DNA of 64,000 nt from Clostridiales bacterium (GTDB lineage Bacteria; Bacillota; Clostridia; Oscillospirales; Oscillospiraceae), in the NCBI GenBank assembly GCA_021202515.1, contig JAJQCW010000003.1:63943-127942 (forward strand). The letters run 5' to 3'. Made by a program: the position numbers and the translations under genes. The notes beneath the pieces were generated by a model. It saw only the letters and a list, made by a program, of their open reading frames with translations. It searched no databases and had not been told where the DNA came from. Within the stretch, counting starts at the first letter, position 1, and every line of letters begins with the position of its first letter. Of this stretch, positions 50,988 through 61,102 are shown piece after piece.

Positions 50988-52508
50988 TTACAGCACCAGG
51001 AAGGTGCAGGTGGCGGGAGCGAAGGTGATGGGACCGGCGCTCTGTGCCACAGGCTCCATGGCGGGCAGACTGTTGCCCTCGCCCAGCACCAGCGGCTGAC
51101 CGTTCAGGGCCATCACCGTGGCGCGGAGCTTACCGTCCTGCCCCTCCAGGGTGTAGCGCTGAGCGTCCTTGGGCAGCTCGGCGGTGGTGGCCTCGGTGGT
51201 GGAGGTGTTGATGACCAGATAGACCACGCCGGGCTTGCCGTCCTTGCGGCTGTGTGCGAAAACGTGCGCGCCCTCCCGCACCGGCTCGCCGGTGTCGTAG
51301 ACGGTGGTACCCATCAGGCGGTTCCACAGCAACACGGCGAAGTAGTTGGGCCGGGGGTCAAAGACCTGACGGGCCAGGAAGCCGTAGTCGGAGGAGGCCA
51401 GGGTGTTGTGGAAGATGACGCCGCTGGTCACGGTGGAGAAGCTGCCCAGCTCGTTCAGGGTGCGGAACACATCCAGGAAGGTGGAGGCCCAGGCGTCGCC
51501 GCCGCCGCCGGCGTCGCCGGACTCGGTGACCCACATCTCCGCGCCAGGAACGTACTTATCCCGCATGGGGGCGTAGGTACGGGCGAAGTTGGCGGCGGTA
51601 TCCAGATATTCTTCGCACAGAGCCTCGTTGGGCTGCCAGTGGGCGGAGGGCATGACGGAGGCCAGCCGGTCAGAGACGCCGTTGTAGTAGTGATAGCTGA
51701 ACACGTCCAGCGGCACCTTGGTGCCTTCCATCAGGTCGGCGCAGTTGCAGGTCTCGCTGGCGAGCTGCTCGATGCCGCCGCCGGACTTCCGGCCGAAGGT
51801 CAGGTTGTCGCCGCCAGTGGAGCTGGGACCGACCTTGATGCAGTCGGGATAGTTCTCATCCAGCCACTGGAAGAACAGGTCCTGATCCCGGCGATAGTCG
51901 GCGGGGGTGTAACCGGCGGGGAAGCCGGTGTCTTCCATCATGTTGGGTTCATTGGTGAACTCCGCCGCGTTGATGGGTACACCGTATTCCGCGCTGAGGC
52001 CGAAAATCTTCTCCGCCTCGGTGGAGGGCCAAGGCTCGTGGGCGCTGTGCAGGCCGGGGCAGTTGGCCACAGAGATGATCAGTTTGGCGTCGATGGCCTT
52101 GACGAAGTCCAGCACGCCGATCCACTGCTCTTTGGTCAGCACGTTCAAGTAGCCCTCGGGAACCTGGCCGTTGGTGGTGCCGTCGAAGTCATAATAGGTC
52201 TTGGTGGACCAGGTACCGGACACCCGCACCCATGCGGTACCCAGCTCTTTGGCCAGGGCGCGGAGCTTTTCGTTGTACAGGTCGATGGGGGGATAAACCT
52301 GCATCAGGTCCTTGTACATGGCGGCAATGCCGTCCTCAGTGGGTTCTACATAAAATTCCTCGGTGCCGGCGATCTGGCCGGGGGTGTATGCCTTCCAGAA
52401 GGTGCCGCCGGTGACCTCGGCAAACTCCACGTTGTAGGACATCATCATGGGGTTGCCCTCCCGCAGGGCGGGCAGGCCCTCGGCCTGGATTTTGATAAAC
52501 TCTGCCAT
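50988..52508 (-). CDS. GH79-like glycosidase (heparanase / beta-glucuronidase family)
   Basis: 506 residues, no signal peptide, so cytoplasmic. Clan GH-A catalytic pair: acid/base E187 in EFTNEPNMME and nucleophile E329 in MWVTESGDAGGGGDAW; the latter segment and the following RQVFDPRPNYFAVLLWNRLMG closely resemble human heparanase and bacterial GH79. FSYHYYNG supplies the substrate-binding His-Tyr. GH79 members remove beta-linked glucuronic acid or 4-O-methylglucuronic acid, or cut heparan sulfate; the substrate here is not determined. A C-terminal beta-sandwich (about residues 420-506) is present. RBS AAAGGAGCG, ATG 52508. No transporter or regulator is adjacent. Confidence 0.82.
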   Translation of the reverse strand: MAEFIKIQAEGLPALREGNPMMMSYNVEFAEVTGGTFWKAYTPGQIAGTEEFYVEPTEDGIAAMYKDLMQVYPPIDLYNEKLRALAKELGTAWVRVSGTWSTKTYYDFDGTTNGQVPEGYLNVLTKEQWIGVLDFVKAIDAKLIISVANCPGLHSAHEPWPSTEAEKIFGLSAEYGVPINAAEFTNEPNMMEDTGFPAGYTPADYRRDQDLFFQWLDENYPDCIKVGPSSTGGDNLTFGRKSGGGIEQLASETCNCADLMEGTKVPLDVFSYHYYNGVSDRLASVMPSAHWQPNEALCEEYLDTAANFARTYAPMRDKYVPGAEMWVTESGDAGGGGDAWASTFLDVFRTLNELGSFSTVTSGVIFHNTLASSDYGFLARQVFDPRPNYFAVLLWNRLMGTTVYDTGEPVREGAHVFAHSRKDGKPGVVYLVINTSTTEATTAELPKDAQRYTLEGQDGKLRATVMALNGQPLVLGEGNSLPAMEPVAQSAGPITFAPATCTFLVL

Positions 52509-52571
52509 AAAACGCTCCTTTCATCGCGTCATGCCTGTTGCGCCGCAAAGGGCGGCGCTCTCTTATGTATT

Positions 52572-52606
52572 ATTATACATGAGACAATTTCTGTTCGCAA
52601 GCGAAC
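52572..52606 (-). promoter_or_regulatory. GH79 promoter with two overlapping palindromes
   Basis: Minus strand TTGCGA (52595-52600), 17-bp spacer, TATAAT (52572-52577). A perfect palindrome GTTCGC-AA-GCGAAC (52593-52606) covers the -35 and ATGTAT-TATT-ATACAT (52565-52580) covers the -10, both plausible operators. The leader has a further GCGCCGC/GCGGCGC hairpin. Confidence 0.75.
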
Positions 52607-52676
52607 TTTTACAAAAAATGCGGTAAAATCTTTGCGCTTTTGTGCAGAATTTCCGAAAGGGCAGGAGAGAGACGCA

Positions 52677-53051
52677 TTATTTTGCCTGTTTCCGCTTGTT
52701 TGCCGTCGCCTGAAAACTGGCATCCAGTAAATCGAAAATGCGCTCGTCTGATACTGTGCCGTCCAGCAGGATGCTGACCCAAGTTTTCTTATTCATGTGA
52801 TAGCCAGGAAAGAAACCGGGAGATTGCCGCAGCAGGTCGGCAAACATCGGCTCACACTTCACGTCCAGAATGTCCACGACACCTGTGCCCGGTAAGCCCA
52901 GCTTCTCTCGCGGAACATCCATCACAATGCCATACCATTTCTGATTGTCCTGGCGGCGCAAAACGGCGTAGGAAGGATATTTCAGCCACAAATATTCCGG
53001 TTCCGTGCCGTACTGTTGTTTCACATACTGAAAAATGGCCTGTCGATCCAT
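52677..53051 (-). CDS. MmcQ/YjbR family protein
   Basis: 124 residues. Small single-domain protein with YLWLKYPSYAVLRRQDNQKWYGIVM (split here as YLWLKYPSYAVLRR and KWYGIVMDV) and GYHMNKKTWVSILLDG, the YjbR fold sometimes called DNA-binding on structural grounds. The role is unknown. RBS GAGGAGG, ATG 53051. Single gene with its own promoter. Confidence 0.88.
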   Translation of the reverse strand: MDRQAIFQYVKQQYGTEPEYLWLKYPSYAVLRRQDNQKWYGIVMDVPREKLGLPGTGVVDILDVKCEPMFADLLRQSPGFFPGYHMNKKTWVSILLDGTVSDERIFDLLDASFQATANKRKQAK

Positions 53052-53082
53052 AATGGCCTCCTCTGAATGGTTGAGATACCAC

Positions 53083-53112
53083 AGTATAACACGGCCCAGC
53101 GGGGGCAGGCAA
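53083..53112 (-). promoter_or_regulatory. Promoter of the MmcQ/YjbR gene
   Basis: Minus strand TTGCCT (53107-53112), 18-bp spacer, TATACT (53083-53088). Confidence 0.5.
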
Positions 53113-53164
53113 GGCAGACCTTGACCGGGCGGTGGATTCCCTTAGAAATTTCCGTTTTTTGTGG

Positions 53165-53193
53165 TTGCAATTTCTTCGGGAAACGAGTAAAAT
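53165..53193 (+). promoter_or_regulatory. Promoter of mgtE
   Basis: TTGCAA (53165-53170), 17-bp spacer, TAAAAT (53188-53193). A hairpin starts within the -10 element. The leader from about 53200 to mgtE is about 230 nt. Confidence 0.6.
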
Positions 53194-53225
53194 ACCATAG
53201 GGGATGAAACGTCCCCGGTATTTTT
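53189..53225 (+). promoter_or_regulatory. Palindrome over the mgtE transcription start
   Basis: AAAATACC (53189-53196) pairs with GGTATTTT (53217-53224), and inside GGGGA (53200-53204) with TCCCC (53212-53216), followed by a T-tract. As RNA it would be an intrinsic terminator, but it overlaps the -10 region, so an operator is as likely. Confidence 0.5.
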
Positions 53226-53268
53226 GTGCCTTTTCCAAACGATGAGTATGAAAGGAGATGAGACAGGA

Positions 53269-53385
53269 ATGGACGCAGGCGGTCGAAGTCGCAGAGCTGA
53301 TGGCAATGACGCTCCGGTGCCCTTATGGGTCCCTGTTATCCACCGGTCTCACCCTCCCGTGAGACCGTCGGTTCTGCGAGTGTAG
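53269..53385 (+). CDS. Candidate 38-residue proline-rich leader peptide upstream of mgtE
   Basis: ATG 53269 with AAAGGAG upstream (spacing of 11 nt, a little long), 38 codons, TAG at 53383. The second half is proline-rich: NDAPVPLWVPVIHRSHPPVR, seven prolines in the peptide. A perfect hairpin GGTCTCAC/GTGAGACC (53345-53366) lies in the end of the reading frame. Proline-rich leader peptides control magnesium transport genes in enterobacteria (mgtL, mgtP), so position and composition suggest a similar ribosome-sensing device. This is inference; the peptide has not been compared with relatives. Confidence 0.5.
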   Translation: MDAGGRSRRADGNDAPVPLWVPVIHRSHPPVRPSVLRV

Positions 53386-53433
53386 TGCGCAGTTCTGCCT
53401 CCCGACTTATTAGTAAGAAGGAGGTAGTTCCCA

Positions 53434-54804
53434 ATGAACATCGAAATCAACATGGAGGAGCTGAAAGAGCTTGTCAAGGACAAGGAGTTTCGCAAACTGA
53501 AATTCCTGCTGGAACGGATGAACGAGGCGGACGTGGCGGAGTTCCTGGAGGAGCTGTCCATGCAGCAGTCCGTTCTGGTGTTCCGAATGCTCCCCAAGTC
53601 CACGGCGTCGGACGTGTTCGCGTTCCTGCCTGTGGAAATTCAAAAGGAGATCATCCTGGCCATCACGGACAAGGAGTTACAGACCATCGTAGAGGACCTC
53701 TACATGGACGACGTGGTGGACATGCTGGAAGAACTCCCCGCTTCCGTGGTTCGCCGGGTGCTGGAAAATGCCACCCCGGAGACCCGCAAAACCATCAACC
53801 AGTTTTTGAATTACCCGGAAAACTCCGCCGGGAGCATTATGACGGCGGAATACATCTCCCTGAAACGGGGGATGACGGTCAGCCAGTCCTTCGACTATAT
53901 CCGCGCTCACGGGCAGGATAAGGAGACCATTTACGTCCTCTACGTCACCGACGCGGAGCGGCACCTGGAGGGCGTGGTCACGGTGAAAGACCTGTTGATG
54001 CACGGCTACGAGGTGCCCATCGAGGAGCTGATGGACGTCAACGTCATCAGTTGCGTCACCACCGACGACCAGGAAGACGCCGCCAACCTGATGAAAAAGT
54101 ACGACCTGCTCTCCCTGGCTGTGGTGGACACCGAGGACCGTCTGGTGGGCCTCATCACCGTGGACGACGCGGTGGACGTTATGCAGCAAGAGGCCACGGA
54201 GGACATGGAAAAGATGGCGGCTATGCTGCCCTCGGACCGGGCCTACCTGAAAACCAGCGTGTTTGACACCTGGAAGGCCCGTATCCCCTGGCTGATGCTG
54301 CTGATGATCTCCGCCACCTTCACCGGGGCCATCATCGACAGCTTCGAGGACGCGCTGGCCGTCTGCACAGTGCTGACCGGCTTCATCCCCATGCTGATGG
54401 ACACCGGCGGTAACTCCGGCTCCCAGGCGTCGGTGTCGGTCATCCGCGGTCTGTCCCTGAAGGAAATCGAGTTCGACGACCTGTTTCGGGTCATCTGGAA
54501 GGAAATTCGCGTGGCGGTGCTGTGCGGCGTCACCCTGGCCTGTGTCAACTTCGTCAAAATCCTCGTGGTGGACAAAATGCTCATGGGCCGAGAGGGAATC
54601 ACCCTGATGGTGGATGCGGTGGTCTGCGCCACGCTGATGCTGACCATCATCTGTGCCAAGTGCATTGGCTGTATCCTGCCCATGCTGGCCGATCGGCTGG
54701 GCTTCGACCCGGCGGTGATGGCCTCTCCCTTCATTACCACCCTGGTGGACGCGGTCTCGCTGCTTATCTACTTCCAGCTTGCCAGCGCCGCGCTGGGGTT
54801 CTAA
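53434..54804 (+). CDS. mgtE: Magnesium transporter MgtE
   Basis: 456 residues. Domains in order: N-terminal superhelical MgtE_N (about 1-125, MEELKELVKDKEFRKLK), two CBS domains (about 130-255, MTAEYISLKRGMTVSQSF and VVDTEDRLVGLITVDDAVDV), a plug helix, and a five-helix transmembrane domain with GFIPMLMDTGGNSGSQASVS, the signature of the Mg2+ pore. Cytosolic Mg2+ closes the channel through the N and CBS domains. AGGAGG nine bases before ATG 53434. Divergent from the MmcQ gene. The leader is not an M-box by eye. Confidence 0.96.
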   Translation: MNIEINMEELKELVKDKEFRKLKFLLERMNEADVAEFLEELSMQQSVLVFRMLPKSTASDVFAFLPVEIQKEIILAITDKELQTIVEDLYMDDVVDMLEELPASVVRRVLENATPETRKTINQFLNYPENSAGSIMTAEYISLKRGMTVSQSFDYIRAHGQDKETIYVLYVTDAERHLEGVVTVKDLLMHGYEVPIEELMDVNVISCVTTDDQEDAANLMKKYDLLSLAVVDTEDRLVGLITVDDAVDVMQQEATEDMEKMAAMLPSDRAYLKTSVFDTWKARIPWLMLLMISATFTGAIIDSFEDALAVCTVLTGFIPMLMDTGGNSGSQASVSVIRGLSLKEIEFDDLFRVIWKEIRVAVLCGVTLACVNFVKILVVDKMLMGREGITLMVDAVVCATLMLTIICAKCIGCILPMLADRLGFDPAVMASPFITTLVDAVSLLIYFQLASAALGF

Positions 54805-54831
54805 GGCTCTGTTTCTGAAAATATCATATGC

Positions 54832-54877
54832 AGAAAGAGGAAATGCGCCGTTTGACGGGCGGGCGTTTCCTCTTTCT
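54832..54877 (+). terminator. Intrinsic terminator of mgtE
   Basis: AGAAAGAGGAAA (54832-54843) pairs perfectly with TTTCCTCTTTCT (54866-54877). The stem is extended by GCGCC/GGGCG. The T-tract is interrupted by C. Confidence 0.75.
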
Positions 54878-54936
54878 GTCCGTTCACAAAAATTTAACAA
54901 AATTCTTCCGCAGGAAAGAGGAATTTTCGCCTTTGT

Positions 54937-54966
54937 TTGCGTATTATTAAACTAGAAGGGTAGAAT
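54937..54966 (+). promoter_or_regulatory. Candidate promoter of dnaG-rpoD
   Basis: TTGCGT (54937-54942), 18-bp spacer, TAGAAT (54961-54966), about 80 bp before dnaG. Confidence 0.5.
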
Positions 54967-55047
54967 CCCATTTGTCAAGGGGAAAGTTGGCATTTTTGCC
55001 GCCTGATTCCCTCTTGCAGCGCCCGTTTTGGAGAGGAGGGGGAAGCA

Positions 55048-56786
55048 ATGGCAATTCCAGACTCGTTTTTGGACGAGGTAAACGCCCGCACCGACATTGT
55101 TGACCTGGTCTCCAGCTATGTCCAGTTGCAAAAGAAAGGCAGCCGCTACTGGGCCTGCTGCCCCTTCCACAGCGAAAAGACCCCCTCCTTCTGCGTCTCC
55201 CCGGACAAGCAGATGTACTACTGCTTCGGCTGTCACAAGGGCGGCGGGGCTATCAGCTTCGTCATGGAGGAGGAAGGCGCCGGTTTTGTGGACGCGGTGG
55301 CGATTTTGGCCCAGCGTGCGGGGCTGCAAATGCCCGAAGCTGACGAGGACCGGGGCCGGCAGAAGCAGCGGGAGCGGCTTTACGCCCTGAACCGGGAGGC
55401 GGCGCGGTATTTCAACCAGAACCTGAGCAGCCCCCAGGCGGAAAACGCCCGGCGCTATTTGTCGGACCGGGGGCTTTCCCGGCGGACCATCACCAACTTC
55501 GGTATGGGCTACGCCTTCAACCAGTGGGACGCTCTCATCAAGGCCATGGCCGAGAAGGGGTACAGCAAAAAAGACCTGCTGGACGCCGGACTGGTGGTGG
55601 CGAACCAGAAAGGCAACATCTATGACCGCTTCCGGGGCAGGGTCATCTTCCCCATCATCGACCTGCGGGGCAACGTCATCGGCTTCGGGGGCCGGGTGCT
55701 GGACGACACCAAGCCTAAGTACCTGAACTCGCCGGACACCCCTGTTTACAACAAGAGCAAGAACCTCTTCGCCATGAACATCGCCAAAAAATCCAAGGCG
55801 GGGCGGCTGATCCTGACTGAGGGGTATATGGACACCATCTCCCTCCACCAGGGCGGGTTCGACTGCGCGGTGGCCTCCCTGGGTACCTCCCTGACCGAGG
55901 ACCACGCCCGGCTGATGGCCAAGTACACCAAAGAGGTAGTGCTGGCCTACGACGGCGACGCGGCAGGCGTGGCGGCAGCCCAGCGGGCCATCGGCATCCT
56001 GACCCGGGTGGGGCTGGAGGTCCGGGTGCTGCACGTCACCGGGGCCAAGGACCCGGACGAGTTTATCAAGAAATATGGCAGGGCCGCCTTCCAAAAGCTG
56101 CTGGACGGCTCGGAGGGCCAGGTGGAGTATCGACTGCTGCAAATCCAGAAGAAGTATGACCTGACCGAGGACAGCCAGAAGGTGGAATACCTCCAGGAGG
56201 CCGCCCGGCTCATCGCTCAGCTCTCCAGTCCGGTGGAGCGGGAAATTTACGGTGGGCGGGCCGCCGCCGCCGCCGGAGTGGACCGGAAGGCCATGGACGA
56301 CGAGGTGACCCGGCAGCGCAAGCGCTCCAACTGGCAGCAGCGCCGCCGGGAGGAACGGCGGGCCATGACCCCCACCGCCAACCTCCAGCCGGAGGAGCGC
56401 AAGCTCCGTTACCAGAATATGCGTTCCGCCATGGCGGAGGAGGGCGTCATCGCCCTGGCGCTGGTGGACAGCGACCTGCTGGCCCTGGCGGACGACCTCA
56501 GCCCGGAGCAATTCTCCTCGGAACTGCTGGGCCGGGTCTACGGCATCCTGCGGGAGCGGTGGCAGGAGGGGAAGAGCAGTACGCTGGACAACCTGACTGC
56601 GCTGCTGGCCCCGGAAGAGATCAGCCACCTGACCAAAATCATGCAGCAGCCCCAGACCCACGCCAACAACGAGCGGGCGCTGGCTGATTACATCAAAACC
56701 ATTCAAACCGAATGTACCAAGCGCCAGGTCGCCGACGACAGCGACATTCTGGCAGTTATCCAAAGAAAAACGATGGAGGAACCAAA

Positions 56787-56790
<4 letters not shown>
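55048..56790 (+). CDS. dnaG: DNA primase
   Basis: 580 residues. CHC2 zinc finger at the N-terminus ([16 protein letters not shown] and [10 protein letters not shown]), central RNA polymerase domain, TOPRIM motif with [18 protein letters not shown] (Glu) and [16 protein letters not shown] (DxD), and a helical C-terminal helicase-interaction domain (about 440-580). It primes lagging-strand synthesis. RBS GGAGGGGG, ATG 55048. Its stop overlaps the rpoD start (ATGA), the usual Firmicute dnaG-rpoD pair. Confidence 0.97.
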
Positions 56791-58040
<1,250 letters not shown>

Positions 58041-58053
58041 GCCGAAACATTCC

Positions 58054-58098
58054 CCGCCCCTTCCCGCGACCACCCGCCGGGGAGGGGCGGTTTGTTTT
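58054..58098 (+). terminator. Intrinsic terminator of dnaG-rpoD
   Basis: CCGCCCC (58054-58060) pairs with GGGGCGG (58084-58090), extended by an inner CCC/GGG, then TTTGTTTT. Confidence 0.75.
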
Positions 58099-58109
58099 GG
58101 GAAACCCTC

Positions 58110-58138
58110 TTGCGGGCAGGGGGAGAATTGGGTATAAT
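58110..58138 (+). promoter_or_regulatory. Promoter of the cobalamin operon
   Basis: TTGCGG (58110-58115), 17-bp spacer, perfect TATAAT (58133-58138). The start near 58145 leaves a leader of only about 40 nt, too short for a cobalamin riboswitch. Confidence 0.7.
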
Positions 58139-58182
58139 AGTGTCCTGTGAGTTTTGCGGTTTCGGGGGAAGGAGGCGCTGTT

Positions 58183-59334
58183 GTGCAGAAATTGGAACAC
58201 TACATACAGGTAGCCGGGCAGCGCCTGCGTTGCGGCTACACCACCGGCACCTGTGCCGCCGCCGCTGCCCGTGGCGCGGCAGAGCTGCTGTTGACCGGTG
58301 AGGTCCCCGACCTCCTGCGGGTGGAGACTCCCTCCGGCCTCACAGTAGAGGTGGAGGTAGAGGAGGCCCAGATGCTGGAGAACTGTGCCCGCTGCGCCGT
58401 CCGCAAGGACGCCGGAGACGACCCGGACATCACTGACGGCGTGTTGGTTTGGGCGACGGTGGAGCGTACCGAGGTCCCTGGCGTGACCATCGACGGGGGA
58501 GAGGGCGTTGGCCGCGTCACCCGGCCTGGCCTGGACCAGCCCCTCGGCGAGGCAGCCATCAACAGCGTTCCCCGGCGGATGATAACGGAACAATTAGAGA
58601 CTGTCCTCCGAGATGCGGCGGTTGATTGCGGTATCCGGGCGGTCATTTCCATTCCCCAGGGGCGGGCGCTGGCGGAAAAGACCTTCAACCCCCGACTGGG
58701 CATCGAGGGAGGGCTATCGGTGCTGGGTACAACCGGCATCGTCCGGCCTATGAGTGAGGCGGCGCTGGTGGCCTCCATCCACGCGGAGCTGGATGTGCGC
58801 CGGGCGGAGGGGACCCTCGACCTGCTGGTCTCTCCGGGGAATTACGGGGCGGACTTCGCCCGGGATGTTTTGGGGCTGGATTTGACGCAGAGCGTCCAGT
58901 GCTCCAACTACATCGGCGACACGCTGGACTACGCCGCCGCAAAGGGCTTCCGTTCCCTGCTGCTGGTGGGACATTTGGGCAAGCTGGTGAAGTGCGCCGC
59001 CGGGGTGATGAACACCCACTCTCGGGTGGCGGACTGCCGCATGGAGACGCTGGCGGCCCACGCCGCTATATGCGGCGCGAAGCGGGAGACAGTGCGCACC
59101 ATTTTGCAAGCTATTACAACGGAAGCTGCAATTTCGACGCTTCAAGAGACAGGGCTGCTGGATGAGACAATGAACAGTGTGATGGAGGCGCTCTCGCGCC
59201 ACCTCCGCCGCCGGGCAGGAGAGACCCTGCGGGTGGAGGCGGTGCTGTTCACCAACCAATACGGCGTTTTGGGCGAAACCGAGGGCGCGGCAGAACTGCT
59301 GGCCCTCCACCGGAAGGGGGAACGGGAACCATGA
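58183..59334 (+). CDS. cbiD: Cobalt-precorrin-5B (C1)-methyltransferase
   Basis: 383 residues. Anaerobic cobalamin pathway enzyme that methylates C1. Visible: LRCGYTTGTCAAAAARGA at the N-terminus, TRPGLDQPLGEAAINSVPRRM, VLGTTGIVRPMSEAA, GNYGADFARDVLG and LLVGHLGKLVKCAAGVMNTHS. Start GTG 58183 with AAGGAGG seven bases before; an upstream in-frame start at 58147 lacks an RBS. First gene of a tightly overlapping operon. Confidence 0.95.
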   Translation: MQKLEHYIQVAGQRLRCGYTTGTCAAAAARGAAELLLTGEVPDLLRVETPSGLTVEVEVEEAQMLENCARCAVRKDAGDDPDITDGVLVWATVERTEVPGVTIDGGEGVGRVTRPGLDQPLGEAAINSVPRRMITEQLETVLRDAAVDCGIRAVISIPQGRALAEKTFNPRLGIEGGLSVLGTTGIVRPMSEAALVASIHAELDVRRAEGTLDLLVSPGNYGADFARDVLGLDLTQSVQCSNYIGDTLDYAAAKGFRSLLLVGHLGKLVKCAAGVMNTHSRVADCRMETLAAHAAICGAKRETVRTILQAITTEAAISTLQETGLLDETMNSVMEALSRHLRRRAGETLRVEAVLFTNQYGVLGETEGAAELLALHRKGEREP

Positions 59335-60083
59335 TCCATTTCGTAGGCGCGGGGCCAGGCGCACCGGATTTGATCACCCTCCGGGGCGCGAAGCTACTGG
59401 CGGAGGCGGATGTGATCCTCTACGCCGGCTCCCTGGTGAACCCGGCGCTGTTGGAGGGCAGAAAGGCGGGCTGTCAGGTTTACAATACCGCGCACATGAC
59501 GCTGGAAGAGGTTCTGGCGGTCATGGAACGGGTTGGGAACAACTGTGAAGCAGTTCGCCTTCACACAGGAGATCCCTCCCTCTACGGGGCCATCCGGGAG
59601 CAGATGGACGCGCTGGACCGCCTCAGCATCCCCTATGACGTGACCCCCGGCGTCTCTGCCTTTTCCGGGGCGGCGGCAGCGCTCCGTGCGGAATACACCC
59701 TGCCAGAGGTCTCTCAAACGGTCATTATCACCCGCGCTGAGGGCCGCACCCCCGTCCCGGAGGGGGAAAAATTGCGGGATTTGGCCCGCCATCAGGCGAC
59801 TATGGTGCTGTTCCTCTCCGCCGGGCTGTTGCCAAAGGTACAGGAAGAGTTGATGGCGGGTGGCTACCCGCCGGACACCCCAGCCGCCATTGTCTACAAG
59901 GCCACCTGGCCAGATGAAAAGGTATTTTACTGTACAGTGGATTCTCTGGCAGAAACCGCAGAGAAAAACGGCGTCAGCCGGACGGCGCTGGTCACGGTAG
60001 GGCGGTTTTTGGAGGGGGATTACGCCCGGTCTAGGCTCTATGACCCCTCTTTCAGCCACGGCTGGCGGGAGGCGCAGGTGTGA
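59331..60083 (+). CDS. cobM: Precorrin-4 / cobalt-precorrin-4 C11-methyltransferase
   Basis: 250 residues. SAM-dependent tetrapyrrole methylase fold: FVGAGPGAPDLITLRGAKLL at the N-terminus, LHTGDPSLYGAIREQM, YDVTPGVSAFSGAAAAL. The LxTGDPS and VTPGVSAF motifs are those of CbiF/CobM. ATGA overlap with cbiD and GTGA overlap with cbiG, so translation is coupled throughout. Confidence 0.94.
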   Translation: MIHFVGAGPGAPDLITLRGAKLLAEADVILYAGSLVNPALLEGRKAGCQVYNTAHMTLEEVLAVMERVGNNCEAVRLHTGDPSLYGAIREQMDALDRLSIPYDVTPGVSAFSGAAAALRAEYTLPEVSQTVIITRAEGRTPVPEGEKLRDLARHQATMVLFLSAGLLPKVQEELMAGGYPPDTPAAIVYKATWPDEKVFYCTVDSLAETAEKNGVSRTALVTVGRFLEGDYARSRLYDPSFSHGWREAQV

Positions 60084-61102
60084 GCCTTGTTTTGACCGCG
60101 TTCACCCAGAGGGGAACGACGCTGGCCTGCCGCATCGCGTCTGTGCTGGGTGGGCAGGTCTATACCCTGCCCAAGTTCCGGCGGGAGGGGATGAATACCT
60201 ATTCCTCCCTCTCTCGGTGGACGGGAGAGCATTTCGCAGCAGGGGACGACATCATTTTCGTCTCGGCGGTGGGCATCGCTGTCCGGGCCGTTGCGCCTTA
60301 TTTGCAAGATAAATTCACCGACCCTGCAATTTTAGCTGTGGACGAGGCGGGGCAGTTCGTTGTCCCCGTCCTCTCCGGTCACGTGGGCGGGGCCAACCGA
60401 CTGGCCCGTCAGGTAGCGCAAAGCATCGGGGCCACGGCGGTCATCTCCACTGCCACCGATGTGAACGGACGTTTCGCCGTGGACGAGTGGGCGGCAGCGC
60501 AGGGCCTCCCCATCACCGACCGTGTGGCGGCGAAGGCCATTTCCGCCGCGCTGTTGGCGGGGGAACCGGTGGGGTTTACCTCGGAGTTTTCCCATGAACC
60601 GCTGCCGGATGGCGTGACGGAGGGGAAAACGGTTCCCGGTTTCGCCCTCACCTGCCGGGAGGACGATGCGTTCCCTGTCGGGACGCTGGTGCTGCATCCC
60701 AAAGTGCTGGCAGTGGGTATTGGCTGTAAGAAGAATCTCCCACCGGAGAGAGTGGGAGAAGCGGTGCTTGCTGTTTTCCACCGCCGGGGGCTGGCCTTGG
60801 AGAGCGTTTCCTGCCTGACATCCATTGACCTGAAACGGGAGGACGCTGGTATCCGGCTCCTCGCGGAGCGGCTGAATGTGCCCTGTCGCTTCTACACGGC
60901 GGAGGAACTGACAGCGGCAGAGGGAGACTTCTCCGGCTCCGCCTTTGTCCACTCTGTCACTGGAGTGGGCAGTGTCTGTGACCGGGCCGCGTGTCTGGCA
61001 GCAGAAAATGGAACTCTTTTGGTGGAAAAAACAGCCTGTGACGGCGTCACCGTGGCGGTGGCCCGGCGAGACTACTTTGTACGATTCGAGGTGGGAGAAT
61101 GA
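60080..61102 (+). CDS. cbiG: Cobalt-precorrin-5A hydrolase
   Basis: 340 residues. N-terminal CbiG domain (GDDIIFVSAVGIAVRAVAPYL, VVPVLSGHVGGANRLARQVA) that removes C2 of the ring as acetaldehyde, and a C-terminal CbiG domain (LAVGIGCKKNLPPERVGEAV, SCLTSIDLKREDAGI). GTG start at 60080 within the cobM stop. Marks the cobalt-early anaerobic pathway. Confidence 0.95.
   Translation: MSLVLTAFTQRGTTLACRIASVLGGQVYTLPKFRREGMNTYSSLSRWTGEHFAAGDDIIFVSAVGIAVRAVAPYLQDKFTDPAILAVDEAGQFVVPVLSGHVGGANRLARQVAQSIGATAVISTATDVNGRFAVDEWAAAQGLPITDRVAAKAISAALLAGEPVGFTSEFSHEPLPDGVTEGKTVPGFALTCREDDAFPVGTLVLHPKVLAVGIGCKKNLPPERVGEAVLAVFHRRGLALESVSCLTSIDLKREDAGIRLLAERLNVPCRFYTAEELTAAEGDFSGSAFVHSVTGVGSVCDRAACLAAENGTLLVEKTACDGVTVAVARRDYFVRFEVGE

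Noticed and set aside
53200..53433. M-box (Mg2+) or Mn2+ riboswitch upstream of mgtE
   Set aside because: None of the conserved M-box or yybP-ykoY core segments is visible; the leader is better described by a small frame and hairpins.
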